Assembly (NCBI RefSeq): GCF_040137905.1
Contig: NZ_JBEFDG010000010.1
Location: 15,379 to 79,378, forward strand
Length of the DNA: 64,000 nucleotides
Reading direction: 5' to 3'
Source of the DNA: Corticimicrobacter sp040137905
GTDB taxonomy: Bacteria; Pseudomonadota; Gammaproteobacteria; Burkholderiales; Burkholderiaceae_B
The position numbers and the translations under genes were made by a program. The notes beneath the pieces are model-generated. The model was not told where the DNA came from. It did not search any database and was given only the letters and a program-made list of their open reading frames with translations. Below, one piece after another: positions 1 to 8,742 of the stretch (positions are counted from its first letter, which is position 1; the number at the start of each line of letters is the position of its first letter).

Positions 1-70
1 CAATGCCGGCCTCGTTGGCGACAATATGGGGCACCAGCGCACAGGTACCGGGCGAATAATAGAGTTTCAT
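1..70 (-). CDS. Glutathione S-transferase, N-terminal fragment (runs off the window)
   Basis: The reverse strand from 70 down to 1 reads M-K-L-Y-Y-S-P-G-T-C-A-L and then V-P-H-I-V-A-N-E-A-G-I. This is the first beta strand and active-site loop of the thioredoxin fold in beta-class bacterial glutathione S-transferases. The Cys at position 10 is the residue beta-class enzymes use to bind glutathione. Only 23 codons lie in the window, so substrate and full length cannot be judged. It starts 12 bases after the stop of the Crp/Fnr gene on the same strand and could be co-transcribed with it. The family call is fairly safe from the conserved N-terminus; the role is unknown. Confidence 0.75.
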   Translation of the reverse strand, partial: MKLYYSPGTCALVPHIVANEAGI

Positions 71-82
71 GTTTTTATGCCT

Positions 83-841
83 TCAGCGAAAATTGCAACA
101 ACCAAACAGGTCGCTGCCCAGATCAGTATCATGCCAGGCTTCACTTTCCTTGCGCGAAGGCGGCGGCAACCCGACACTGCGATGCAACCCATCGACATCC
201 AGCAGGACCCAATCCCGATTGCGGCCATCGAGCAGGCCCGTGCGCTTGAAATGATTGAGCTGCCGCGAGAGGGTTTCGGGCGCGATGTTGAGCTGTCGTG
301 CCAGCGCGCCGCCCGATACCGGGAAGTGAATACGCCTGCTGCGTTGCTCACGGCTCAGGTCGATCAGGTGCAGGACCAGGCGCTGACTGGCATTGCCGAT
401 GGTCAGGTGATCGATGCGGTTGACTGCCTGGTAAATTCGTGCCGACATGGTTGCCAGTAACTGCATGGCAAAATCAGCGGACTGCCGCGTCAAATCCAGC
501 AGCGTGGTGCGCGTCACGCGGTACAGGCATACCGCCGTCTCGGCCTGAGCCGACAGCGGATAGCGGCACGGCTCGGCAAACATGGCCGTTTCGGCAATCA
601 GATCACCCGGCGACACGACCTGGAACACCTTTTCATTGCCCTCATGATTGGGGCGGTACAGACGCACCTGCCCTTCCTTGACCAGGTAGAAGGCCGTGGC
701 AGGCTCATCGGTATGAAAAATATGCTCGCCCGCCTGCGCACTCACGGTGACCGCGCCGCACGCCAGGGTACGCAGCATCTCGGGGGCCATCTCCCGGAAC
801 AGGCGGCTCGAAGACAGGGCCGCAATCAGATCATTTTGCAT
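83..841 (-). CDS. Crp/Fnr-family transcriptional regulator, Dnr/NnrR-like
   Basis: This is a 252-residue protein with an N-terminal cyclic-nucleotide-binding-type sensor fold (about residues 10-125, including the G-D-L-I-A-E-T-A-M-F stretch), a long dimerisation helix and a C-terminal winged helix (about 165-225, with A-P-E-T-L-S-R-Q-L as recognition helix). It lacks the N-terminal cysteine cluster of Fnr, so it is not an obvious iron-sulfur oxygen sensor. Together with the neighbouring nnrS gene this suggests the Dnr/NnrR branch, whose members sense nitric oxide through heme. About 25 residues extend past the usual end of the DNA-binding domain. The promoter region upstream holds a Fur-box-like site. 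The family is secure; the NO-sensing role is inferred from context. Confidence 0.85.
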   Translation of the reverse strand: MQNDLIAALSSSRLFREMAPEMLRTLACGAVTVSAQAGEHIFHTDEPATAFYLVKEGQVRLYRPNHEGNEKVFQVVSPGDLIAETAMFAEPCRYPLSAQAETAVCLYRVTRTTLLDLTRQSADFAMQLLATMSARIYQAVNRIDHLTIGNASQRLVLHLIDLSREQRSRRIHFPVSGGALARQLNIAPETLSRQLNHFKRTGLLDGRNRDWVLLDVDGLHRSVGLPPPSRKESEAWHDTDLGSDLFGCCNFR

Positions 842-933
842 GGTGAATCAGTCAATACGCGCTCCCGCCGGACCGAAACGGCGGCATCCCGGGCCCGGAC
901 ATCCGGACCATCATCTCCCGATTCTCTCACTAA

Positions 934-950
934 CGAGAATCATTGTCATA
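934..950 (-). promoter_or_regulatory. Fur-box-like site upstream of the Crp/Fnr gene
   Basis: Read on the minus strand the site is TGACAAT-G-ATTCTCG. It matches the 7-1-7 Fur pattern TGATAAT-n-ATTATCA at 11 of 14 arm positions. It lies about 95 bases upstream of the regulator's start codon and just past the stop of nnrS. This is pattern matching only. Confidence 0.45.
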
Positions 951-959
951 TATTTGTTT

Positions 960-2261
960 TCAACCGCAACCGCCACCATGCCCGTGCGTATGCGCATCGG
1001 CAGGCTCGGCACATCCCGTCTGCCCATCCGTGCGAGGCCGTGCCAATATCGGCCACATCCTTGCAAAATACGCCCCAAAAGCCAGCATCCACAGCACGCC
1101 GGCCAGTGCCAGCAGCCAGGGATACCAGGCGGTACCCAGCGGCAAGCCGGCCAGCGCTCTCAGGCAAGCTGCCACGCCGAGCGCCAGCGCCGACAACGGC
1201 ACCCAGGCACGCACATCCAGCCAGTGGCCGCAGTGCTGGCGACCGGCAATGCACATGACGGCAAAGATCGACAACCCCATCGCACCGATCATCAGCAGAT
1301 GCCGCCCCGGCGACAACGCCCAGGGAGCCTGCAGCCAGGACAGGCCCATCAGGCCATAGCCCAGCGCCAGCATCCAGTAACAGGCATACAGCATCAAGGC
1401 CCAGCGGTTGAAAAGTGGCCGGCCGATGTGCCAGTCATTGAGCAGGCCGAACACGGCGGCGCAGGCCGCCAGGGCGCTCCAGCCGATCACGCCGGCGGGC
1501 GCGCCGGAAAACTCCAGCACACTGCACAGCACAATGGCAAAAATGGCGAAATTGCGGCGTGGCGGCCGCGCCAGATAGACCGGTGTATCGGGCAGAGGAT
1601 CATGCATCACACCCGCCACGATCCGACTGTTGACGATCCGCATGGATATCCGGCTGGCTGCCACGATCACCAGCACCATCAGCCCCCCCACCGCCGCATA
1701 CAGCCAGCGCAAGGGGTCGGCCTGCAGCAGCAGCGCTGCAAAAAAACCAGCCTGCAGCACGCCCAGCACCAGCAACGCATACAGAAAAGCCAAGTGTGGC
1801 CGTCCTGTCGCGACCCAGACACGCGGTGCCACCAGGCACAGCAGCAATACCGTGACGGCACCATTGCCGAGTACGGCCAGCGCAATGGCCAGTCCTTGCG
1901 GCAGCGCGGGTGCCAGCAGCCAGGCCAGTCGCGCCGCCAGCCAGCACAGGCAGGTTGCAGCAATATGTGCGCGCGACGGCGCGGCAGTCTGGGTAAATTC
2001 GGGCGCGGCCGCCATCAGGAACCCGGCCACGGCAGCCAAGCCATAGCCATACAACAACTCATGCGCATGCCACGCCACGGCACCACCCGGCATGCCGGCC
2101 AGCCAATGCACCACGGCCGGCTGACCGGCACTGAACAGCAGCCAGGGAGCCATCAGCAGCACCGCACTTCCCGCTGCCAGCAGGAAAAAAGGCCGCACGC
2201 CGCACAGCATGAGCGGATGTGCCAGCAACGCATGCCAACGGCCAGACAGAAAACCCATCAT
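960..2261 (-). CDS. nnrS: NnrS-family heme-copper membrane protein
   Basis: This 433-residue, very hydrophobic protein has about twelve predicted membrane spans. It shows the NnrS features G-M-P-G-G-A-V-A-W-H-A-H-E-L-L-Y-G-Y-G near residues 55-75, with conserved histidines, and P-L-P-D-T-P-V-Y near the middle. NnrS proteins are heme- and copper-containing inner-membrane proteins linked to nitric oxide stress and denitrification. I chose the ATG at 2261 because it overlaps the stop of the preceding ABC ATPase gene as ATGA, the same coupling used by the two upstream gene pairs; a GTG three codons earlier is possible. It is the last gene of a four-gene operon. The exact biochemical activity of the family is not settled. 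Confidence 0.88.
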   Translation of the reverse strand: MMGFLSGRWHALLAHPLMLCGVRPFFLLAAGSAVLLMAPWLLFSAGQPAVVHWLAGMPGGAVAWHAHELLYGYGLAAVAGFLMAAAPEFTQTAAPSRAHIAATCLCWLAARLAWLLAPALPQGLAIALAVLGNGAVTVLLLCLVAPRVWVATGRPHLAFLYALLVLGVLQAGFFAALLLQADPLRWLYAAVGGLMVLVIVAASRISMRIVNSRIVAGVMHDPLPDTPVYLARPPRRNFAIFAIVLCSVLEFSGAPAGVIGWSALAACAAVFGLLNDWHIGRPLFNRWALMLYACYWMLALGYGLMGLSWLQAPWALSPGRHLLMIGAMGLSIFAVMCIAGRQHCGHWLDVRAWVPLSALALGVAACLRALAGLPLGTAWYPWLLALAGVLWMLAFGAYFARMWPILARPRTDGQTGCAEPADAHTHGHGGGCG

Positions 2262-3082
2262 GCCTCGCACTCCAGTTCGAAACCACGCCGCACGGCCTCG
2301 ACCTGCATCAACTCACCTGCCGTACGATGCACCCAGACGTCGTCGCGCTGTGCCCAGGCGCAATCGAGCCGTTGAACATGCACGATGCGTCCCGGTGTCG
2401 CCATCATCACGATGCGATCCGCCAGCCGCACGGCCTCCATCATGTCATGCGTGATCATCAGCATCGCGCAATGCCGATCTTCGATATAGCCACGCACCAG
2501 CCGGTGCATTTCCGCACGCAGGCCGACATCAAGCGCCGAGAACGGTTCATCCAGCAGCAGCAGATCAGGATCCACCGCCAGTGCCCGCGCCAGCGCCACC
2601 CGGCTCTGCATGCCGCCCGACAGTTCGTGCGGATATTTGTCGTAGTCATTGACCGACAGCTCCATGCGGGCCGCCAGCGCTGCCGCCAGCCGACGCCGGG
2701 CCTCGAACGATACGCCGCGGGCCCGCAGGCCAAGGGCAATATTGTCCAGCACGGCGCGCCAGGGCAACAGCCTGGGCTGCTGGAACATGCAGCCCAGGCT
2801 CAGGAAATCGTTTTCGACCTTGCCCTGGTCTGGCACGAGCAACCCGGCGATCACATGCATCAACGTGCTCTTGCCGCAACCTGACGGCCCGACCAGCGCC
2901 ACACTCTCACCCGGCATCATGGCGAAATCGATATGCTGCAGGACTTCAGTCAGGCCATAGCGGTGGGAAATGCCGCGCAACCTCAGGCCCGCGCCATCCG
3001 GTACGGCGTCTCGCAGCAATGCAGCATCGTGCCGCGTGATGCAATCACCTGCCTCGGGTAACATGCTTTGGTGCGTGTTCAT
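2258..3082 (-). CDS. ABC transporter ATP-binding protein (nitrate/sulfonate/taurine type)
   Basis: This is a 274-residue ABC ATPase. Walker A is G-P-S-G-C-G-K-S-T at residues 65-73. The Q-loop lies in M-F-Q-Q-P-R-L-L-P-W, the signature is L-S-G-G-M, Walker B is L-L-L-L-D-E-P and the switch histidine is in I-T-H-D. The F-Q-Q-P-R-L-L-P-W form is typical of SsuB/TauB/NrtD-type importers. It would power the adjoining permease. Its start overlaps the permease stop by four bases and its stop overlaps the nnrS start by four. About 30 residues precede the ATPase fold, which is longer than usual. The transported substrate is unknown. Confidence 0.9.
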   Translation of the reverse strand: MNTHQSMLPEAGDCITRHDAALLRDAVPDGAGLRLRGISHRYGLTEVLQHIDFAMMPGESVALVGPSGCGKSTLMHVIAGLLVPDQGKVENDFLSLGCMFQQPRLLPWRAVLDNIALGLRARGVSFEARRRLAAALAARMELSVNDYDKYPHELSGGMQSRVALARALAVDPDLLLLDEPFSALDVGLRAEMHRLVRGYIEDRHCAMLMITHDMMEAVRLADRIVMMATPGRIVHVQRLDCAWAQRDDVWVHRTAGELMQVEAVRRGFELECEA

Positions 3083-3864
3083 GCCGTCCTCCAGCGTTCG
3101 ACCCGACGCTTGATCGGTTCCAGCACCAGGTATTCGACTGCCAGCAGCAAACCGAGAATGGCCGCGATCCAGGCCAGCGAGGCCTCGGTATCCAGGTGTG
3201 AGCGCGACACAGCCAGTGCTGCGCCCACCCCATCGGGCGCACTCAGCAGCTCGGCCATGACCACGACTTTCCAGGATGAGCCCAGGGCCGTGATCCAGGC
3301 AGGAAACAGGTAAGAGAGCATGTGCGGCAGGTAAAGCTCGGTAAACAGCAGGCGGCGCGGCAGGCGGTAGGCCCGGGCCATGTCCCGCAAGCCGCCATCC
3401 AGCGTGCGCGCACCCTGCATGGCGGCCGCGAATACTACGGGGAAACAGGCCACCAGCACCGTGAACACCGGTGTGATGTCACCCGTACCGAACCACAGCA
3501 TGGCCAGCACCAGCCATGCGATCGGCGGCATGCCCACCAGCAGCGTGACCAGCGGACGCGACACCATGGCAGCCGTCATGGACAACCCGGCCAGCATGCC
3601 CAGCAGGCTGCCTGCTGCCAGCGCCAGGGCGAATCCCAGCATCGCGCGCCGGGCCGATACCGCCAGTTCGCCCCATGCGCCGCCCTGAACCAGCATATCG
3701 CCGAGCCGGCCAAACACGGCCATCGGTGCCGGCAGGGCCAGGTCGCCATAGACGTGCGCACCCCACTCCCAGGCAGCCATGAACAGACAGAGGCTGGCAA
3801 TCGCGCCCCAGCCGCTCCAGAGATACGACAATGTGGCGGCCAGCGCCCTGCGCATGCCGTTCAC
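3079..3864 (-). CDS. ABC transporter permease (SsuC/TauC-like)
   Basis: This is a 261-residue inner-membrane protein with about six transmembrane helices. The EAA-type cytoplasmic loop (G-L-R-D-M-A-R-A-Y-R-L-P-R-R) contacts the ATPase. The length and the single permease gene are normal for the nitrate/sulfonate/taurine importer family. Both ends are ATGA-coupled, to the binding-protein gene upstream and the ATPase gene downstream, so the subunits are likely made in fixed proportion. Nothing in the sequence identifies the ligand. Confidence 0.9.
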   Translation of the reverse strand: MNGMRRALAATLSYLWSGWGAIASLCLFMAAWEWGAHVYGDLALPAPMAVFGRLGDMLVQGGAWGELAVSARRAMLGFALALAAGSLLGMLAGLSMTAAMVSRPLVTLLVGMPPIAWLVLAMLWFGTGDITPVFTVLVACFPVVFAAAMQGARTLDGGLRDMARAYRLPRRLLFTELYLPHMLSYLFPAWITALGSSWKVVVMAELLSAPDGVGAALAVSRSHLDTEASLAWIAAILGLLLAVEYLVLEPIKRRVERWRTA

Positions 3865-4946
3865 CTGACGGGCTCCTCGCCCGCCGCCGCAGCGGCATAG
3901 AATCCGTCATCCGGCAGCCGTCCACCCACCAGGGCCGGCTCGCTTTCCAGCAAGCGTCCGTAGAAATATTCAAGTTCGCCACGCGCCTGCGCAGCCGATG
4001 CCAACCGCGCCGGGGTATGCCGCAGCGCCTCGGCCACGGCGTCAGCCTGCAGCATATCGATATGCCGGGCGACCAGCGCACCACACTCGTCAGGCTCAGC
4101 CAGACACCAGGCATGGGCGGCCTCGTAGGCCTGCGCAAAACGCTGCATCAGGGCAGCATCTTCGCGTACCGCGCCCAGCGCCACGATACCGGCCTGCGGA
4201 ATCTGCGGTGCCCGCTCCAGCACCCGCCCCCACTCCTGCTGCAGGTCGACACTGCGATACAGATCGGGAGCCACGATGCTGGCCGGGAATGACTGCGACT
4301 TGCGCAGCACCATCGACGTGGCCGGCTCGGACAGCAAGGCATGATCGACCTTGCGCGACATCAGCAATTGCGCGGCATCCATCGGCGTGGCGACATAGCG
4401 CAGCGTGAAATCACGGCGCGGGTCCAGCCCCTGCTCGCGTGCCAGCAATTGGAACAGGATGTCCGGCATGTCGGCCCGGAACGGAATGGCGATCTCCTGC
4501 CCCTTGAGATCGGCCAGGGTCGCCAGACCTGGCTGGCGCGACAGGATGGACAACATGCCCCACACGGAGATATTCGCCAATTGCAGGGGCACGCGACGGT
4601 TATAGAGGTTGGCCGCCACATTGGAGGGCATGGCGACGAAATCAGCCCCTTGTTCCAGCGCCAGCGCACGCAGATGGTCGGGGTCCCGCCATTGGCTGAA
4701 AGTCAGGTGAATACCCGCATCGGCCAGCGCCTGGGTCTCGACCATGCGCAGCAATGGAAAAGTGACGGTCGCCCCTGGCCCGGACAGCCTGATCTGGCGC
4801 ATGCCATCGGCCGAGGCCGCTTGCGCATCCGCTGCCTGCACAGTCAGCGGTGATAACGCCAACAACGGTAGCGCAGCAGCAACACCCAGCAACTTGCGGC
4901 GCCTCAGGCGCAGGTGAGGTGGGCAGTTCATCGGCAGGTACGGCAT
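3861..4946 (-). CDS. ABC transporter substrate-binding protein (NMT1/SsuA-like)
   Basis: This is a 361-residue exported protein. A signal sequence with a run of arginines (R-R-R-K-L-L-G, Tat-like) precedes a hydrophobic core and V-Q-A|A. The mature part has the two-lobed periplasmic-binding fold of the NMT1/SsuA/NrtA class, with L-A-D-L-K-G-Q-E-I-A-I-P in the first lobe. I chose the ATG at 4946 because GGAG lies six bases upstream; an earlier ATG at 4991 would add 15 residues before the signal. It is the first gene of a four-gene operon ending in nnrS. The promoter lies in the divergent region that carries two Fur-like boxes. The ligand is unknown, and the nnrS linkage argues against a simple sulfonate role. 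Confidence 0.85.
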   Translation of the reverse strand: MPYLPMNCPPHLRLRRRKLLGVAAALPLLALSPLTVQAADAQAASADGMRQIRLSGPGATVTFPLLRMVETQALADAGIHLTFSQWRDPDHLRALALEQGADFVAMPSNVAANLYNRRVPLQLANISVWGMLSILSRQPGLATLADLKGQEIAIPFRADMPDILFQLLAREQGLDPRRDFTLRYVATPMDAAQLLMSRKVDHALLSEPATSMVLRKSQSFPASIVAPDLYRSVDLQQEWGRVLERAPQIPQAGIVALGAVREDAALMQRFAQAYEAAHAWCLAEPDECGALVARHIDMLQADAVAEALRHTPARLASAAQARGELEYFYGRLLESEPALVGGRLPDDGFYAAAAAGEEPVR

Positions 4947-5080
4947 CGTCGGCTCCAGTCGGTCAGGTACGCACATACATGCGCATGGCATGCATCGACC
5001 TGCATTTTACGGCGCTCATCGTGACATGAAGATCGACCCTGCTCAACGGGGCAGTATCCGGCGGGCAGTACCCTGATCGC

Positions 5081-5096
5081 AATGATAATTGTCATT
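5081..5096. promoter_or_regulatory. Fur-box-like site, proximal to the ABC/nnrS operon
   Basis: AATGATAATTGTCATT is a near-perfect inverted repeat built from the NATAAT-type hexamers of Fur operators. It lies 135 bases upstream of the binding-protein start (minus strand) and about 185 bases upstream of the receptor start (plus strand), so it could serve either direction. Confidence 0.6.
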
Positions 5097-5137
5097 GGCA
5101 ATGGGTGCCGACAGTTTCTCCATGAAAAATTCTCATT

Positions 5138-5152
5138 TTGATAATTATCATT
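5138..5152. promoter_or_regulatory. Fur-box-like site upstream of the TonB-dependent receptor
   Basis: TTGATAATTATCATT contains the perfect 12-base palindrome TGATAATTATCA, the core of Fur operators. It is 128 bases upstream of the receptor start codon and 42 bases from the neighbouring Fur-like site. Together they predict repression of the receptor, hemophore and Slam genes when iron is plentiful. Confidence 0.65.
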
Positions 5153-5279
5153 CTTGTTTGCGATCTCACAAAGACACAATGGCTTCCGCCGTGCGGCATG
5201 GAGCCTCGATCGCAGAGGGCCGCGCGACTTTCCGTTCCAGATACGACAACAGACAGGAAAGGCCGGGAGCCAGATCAAG

Positions 5280-8200
5280 ATGCAACACCGTTTTACCCTC
5301 AGACCCCTACCCTTGCTACTGGCCGCCCTCTGGGCCACCAGCGTCCAGGCACAGCCGGTACAGCCGGCCGACCCGAGCGGATCACATCGTGCTGCACAGC
5401 AGAATGCCGGTGCATCCCAGGTGCGCGAGATGCAGACCATCGAAGTGCGCGGCATCGGCCCCACTCCAGACGAACAGGGTGCCGACGAGGTGTTCCACAA
5501 GAACGTCTCCAACGTCTACATCGGTCGGGAAGAAATAGAACGCTACCGTATCGATGCCGCCGGCGATGTCCTCAAGGGCCTGAACGGTGTCTACAACATG
5601 AACACCCGTACGGCAGGCGGTGCCATCACCCCCAATATCCGAGGCATTTCCGGCAAGGGGCGCATCCCCGTCACCATCGACGGTACCGAGCAGACGGTCG
5701 ACGTCTGGATGAACAACTACGGCGTGAGCGACCGCAACTATGTCGATCCGGCCCTGTTCCGCAGCATCACCGTGGACAAGAGTCCCGACCTGAGCCGGGG
5801 CATGAAGCCCGGCGTGGGCGGCTCGGTGGCCATCCGCACCATCGAGGCTGACGACATCCTGCTCGAAGGCGAGAAATGGGGCCTGATGCTGCGCACTGAA
5901 GCGTCCAACAACAGCGTACGGCCGCAGAACGAGCTGGGCCAGTACCTGGGACGGGACTATCGAACGATCGGAGCCACGGCCGATGGCGCGGGCGGCGGCA
6001 TGGACCCCTACGACAGCAGCAAGTTCAGCCCCTATGCCCTGAAAATCGACGATCTGGCGCCACCGCGCAACCACAGCGGCCGCGACGACCTGCGCTTTGG
6101 CGGCGACCAGTCGATCATGCTGGCCGGTGCCTTCAAGACCGACCTGAGCGACGGCCTGCTGGCCTACACCTACCGCGACAAGGGCAATTACTTCGCCGGT
6201 CGGCACGGTGCCGACGGCTACCGCGACAACCCCGTCTACGACCTGGACGGCTGCGGCATCGAGTGCAAATCCTCGGCCGCCTTCGTCCCCAACATGGCCG
6301 CAATGTATGCCCCTGGCGACGAGGTATTCAACAGCAATACCCGCAACGAGACCTGGCTGGCCAAGAACAACTGGAATCTGCCCAACGGCCAGAAAATCAG
6401 CCTTCAGTACATGCGCAACGATATCGTCTTTGGAGAGATCAACCCTTTCCAGTCGAGCTTCAACCTGAACTTCCACCAGGCCAATCCGATGTATCGCAAC
6501 GGCATGGCCCCCCAGACGCAGAGCACCAACTCGCATATCCGCAGCAACACCTACAAACTGGGCTATGAACTCAAGCCCGAGGGCAACCGCTGGATCGACC
6601 TGGAAACCAGCCTGTGGCGGGTCAAGACAGACAGTGAGCGCCACCAGAGCGGCGGCATGTCGCTGGGGGTCAACAATCCGGACACGATCTACGATAACTG
6701 GCACTACTGCAACGTACGCAACCAGCTACCGCCTCTGTATGCTGACTATGGCATGTCCTGCGCCGATCTCGGCGGCATGTTCGGCTTTGATGCCAATACC
6801 ACGCGCGACCAGATCCTCGCCCTCTCCAAGGACTGGTTCGGCGATACCGACCGCACAGTGGTCTCGGGTGCGCTGCAGCGCACCCAGGTGACCCGCGACG
6901 GTGCCAGCCTCAGCAACCGCTTCAAGCTCACACCGACCTTCAACCTGACCCTGGGTGCCGATTTCCAGCGCGAGCGTCTGGACGAAGAAAACACCATCGT
7001 CAACAGTCAGGACCTGTTCAATATGTATGGCATGTCGACCGGCCTGGCCAAGCTGGCCGGCCCGCGCGGCGGCAAACGCCAGGAATGGGGCCTGAACCTG
7101 GTCATGAACTGGCAGGCCACCTCCCGGCTGAGCGTGCAGGCGGGCATACGCTATCACCGGTTCTGGGTGCGCGACGAGGCGCTGGCGCACGAACGTGCCA
7201 ATCGCAATCCACGGTTTGCCTGGGGCGGGGGTGCCGAGACGTATGTCGACGCGTTCAGGCTGCCCTATTGGGAAGTCGGCTCGGAGGATTTTGCGGCAAG
7301 CGTCCAGAACTATGAAACGCTCAAACAGCAGGCGTTTGATGCGACTACCGGTTTAACACCAGATGAGGGTGTCGCCACCCCTGAATGGAAGGCCATGGAA
7401 AACGCAGCATTGGCCCATCTTGAAAAATACGGTGCTGGCGTCGGCGCAACAAGAGCCATCAACAGTAATGGACAGACAGTCTACTACCGCGCGATATATG
7501 ACAACGTCGTATCAATACGCAACGGCAAGCCGGATGCTTCCACCAATCGTTTCACGCCACAGATGGCCGAAGAGATGGTCAGGGATCCCCAAGGGACAGC
7601 AGGTGAGTTCCATAAATATCTGATAGGCGGCGAGTATGTTGATGCCACATTTATCGCCGGCAAAGACTACGAAAGCGTCAAGTCGATTCCCGTCGACTCC
7701 AGGCGCATCACCACCGGCAAGGGTGAGTTTGACGACTATGAAGGTTCTTCAGGAAGTAGTCTCGTGGCCCGCCAACAGGCAATCACCGAAACCCAAAAAT
7801 GGGCGCAGCCGCAAAAAATGACCGGTGATGCCTGGGCTCCCATGCTGGCGCTGACCTTCGCGTTGACCGACAACCAGCGCCTGTTTGCCCGCTATGCGGA
7901 ATTGACGCGCTTTCCCAGCCTGTACGAGGCAACCTCGTCTTCCATTGCCGGCCTGATCAGCCAGCCGACCACGCCCGGCTTCGACCTCAAGCCCGAGCGC
8001 AGCCGCAACTGGGAAATTGGCTACGGCTTTGACTTCACGCCCTATTGGGACAGGCTGGAATATGGCGACGTGCGCCTGACGTATTTCGACAATACGATCG
8101 AAAACGTCATCGACACCACCGACGACCGCAGCATCACCCAGTACGACAAGAAGATCACCCGTGGCCTGGAGCTGCAGAGCCGCATCGACACCGGCGGGTT

Positions 8201-8684
8201 CTTTGCCTCGCTGGGCGGCACCTACCGGCTCAAGAACGTCACCTGCGATGCCGACATGGCCTTCGCCTACGACATGTACCTGCAGCGGGTGCCGGAATGC
8301 ATCGAGGGCGGCTTCGGTGCCACGCGTTTCTATCAGTCGCTGCAGCCCAAATACTCGATCAACGTCGACCTGGGCACGCGTCTGTTCAACCGCCAGCTCG
8401 AGCTGGGCCTGCGCGGCATCTACCACGGCAAGGTCGAAACCAAACAGTATGACCGCCTGCTGACGCAGGGACTGGAACGGATCTTCACCACCACTGGCAA
8501 GCCCTATCACTGGCGTCCCACCCTGTTGCTGGACGCCTATGGCCGCTACCAGGTCAACAAGAACCTGGCCGTGCATGCCAGCGTGACCAACCTGACCAAT
8601 CGCTATTACCTCGACCCCATGTCCAACGTGCCCACGCCCGGCCCTGGCCGCACAGTCACGCTGGGCATGCAGCTTCAGTTCTGA
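5280..8684 (+). CDS. TonB-dependent outer-membrane receptor, hemophore/heme receptor candidate (HphR-like)
   Basis: This is a 1134-residue outer-membrane protein. A Sec signal ends near V-Q-A-Q, a TonB-box-like M-Q-T-I-E-V follows, then a plug domain (about residues 60-200, with N-I-R-G-I-S-G-K-G and V-T-I-D-G-T-E-Q) and a long beta barrel ending in Phe. The stretch L-K-P-E-R-S-R-N-W-E-I-G-Y is the conserved barrel segment of the family. I chose the ATG at 5280 because it opens directly onto the signal peptide; upstream in-frame codons look non-coding. The protein is large for the class, and residues about 660-845 form a long insertion of different composition. Downstream hemophilin and Slam genes and upstream Fur-like boxes point to heme taken from a secreted hemophore. 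The ligand is inferred. Confidence 0.85.
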   Translation: MQHRFTLRPLPLLLAALWATSVQAQPVQPADPSGSHRAAQQNAGASQVREMQTIEVRGIGPTPDEQGADEVFHKNVSNVYIGREEIERYRIDAAGDVLKGLNGVYNMNTRTAGGAITPNIRGISGKGRIPVTIDGTEQTVDVWMNNYGVSDRNYVDPALFRSITVDKSPDLSRGMKPGVGGSVAIRTIEADDILLEGEKWGLMLRTEASNNSVRPQNELGQYLGRDYRTIGATADGAGGGMDPYDSSKFSPYALKIDDLAPPRNHSGRDDLRFGGDQSIMLAGAFKTDLSDGLLAYTYRDKGNYFAGRHGADGYRDNPVYDLDGCGIECKSSAAFVPNMAAMYAPGDEVFNSNTRNETWLAKNNWNLPNGQKISLQYMRNDIVFGEINPFQSSFNLNFHQANPMYRNGMAPQTQSTNSHIRSNTYKLGYELKPEGNRWIDLETSLWRVKTDSERHQSGGMSLGVNNPDTIYDNWHYCNVRNQLPPLYADYGMSCADLGGMFGFDANTTRDQILALSKDWFGDTDRTVVSGALQRTQVTRDGASLSNRFKLTPTFNLTLGADFQRERLDEENTIVNSQDLFNMYGMSTGLAKLAGPRGGKRQEWGLNLVMNWQATSRLSVQAGIRYHRFWVRDEALAHERANRNPRFAWGGGAETYVDAFRLPYWEVGSEDFAASVQNYETLKQQAFDATTGLTPDEGVATPEWKAMENAALAHLEKYGAGVGATRAINSNGQTVYYRAIYDNVVSIRNGKPDASTNRFTPQMAEEMVRDPQGTAGEFHKYLIGGEYVDATFIAGKDYESVKSIPVDSRRITTGKGEFDDYEGSSGSSLVARQQAITETQKWAQPQKMTGDAWAPMLALTFALTDNQRLFARYAELTRFPSLYEATSSSIAGLISQPTTPGFDLKPERSRNWEIGYGFDFTPYWDRLEYGDVRLTYFDNTIENVIDTTDDRSITQYDKKITRGLELQSRIDTGGFFASLGGTYRLKNVTCDADMAFAYDMYLQRVPECIEGGFGATRFYQSLQPKYSINVDLGTRLFNRQLELGLRGIYHGKVETKQYDRLLTQGLERIFTTTGKPYHWRPTLLLDAYGRYQVNKNLAVHASVTNLTNRYYLDPMSNVPTPGPGRTVTLGMQLQF

Positions 8685-8691
8685 GTTTTTG

Positions 8692-8710
8692 CCGGTTTTC
8701 CAAAAACCGG
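8692..8710 (+). other. Intergenic stem-loop between receptor and hemophore genes
   Basis: CCGGTTTT pairs perfectly with AAAACCGG across a three-base loop. It begins eight bases after the receptor stop codon. The tract after it (TCCTTTCCC) is a poor U-run, so it may be an attenuator or an mRNA-end stabiliser rather than a full terminator. That would let the receptor be made in different amounts from the hemophore. Confidence 0.45.
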
Positions 8711-8742
8711 TCCTTTCCCATGTTCCTCACAAGGAGAACAGC

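Noticed and set aside
747..2375. 542-codon plus-strand open frame
   Set aside because: Gln/His/Arg-rich translation with no domains, lying antisense to the clear membrane protein NnrS; a shadow of high G+C.
5382..6704. 440-codon minus-strand open frame across the TonB receptor
   Set aside because: Val/Asp/Gly-rich low-complexity translation; the plus-strand receptor has signal peptide, plug and barrel motifs.
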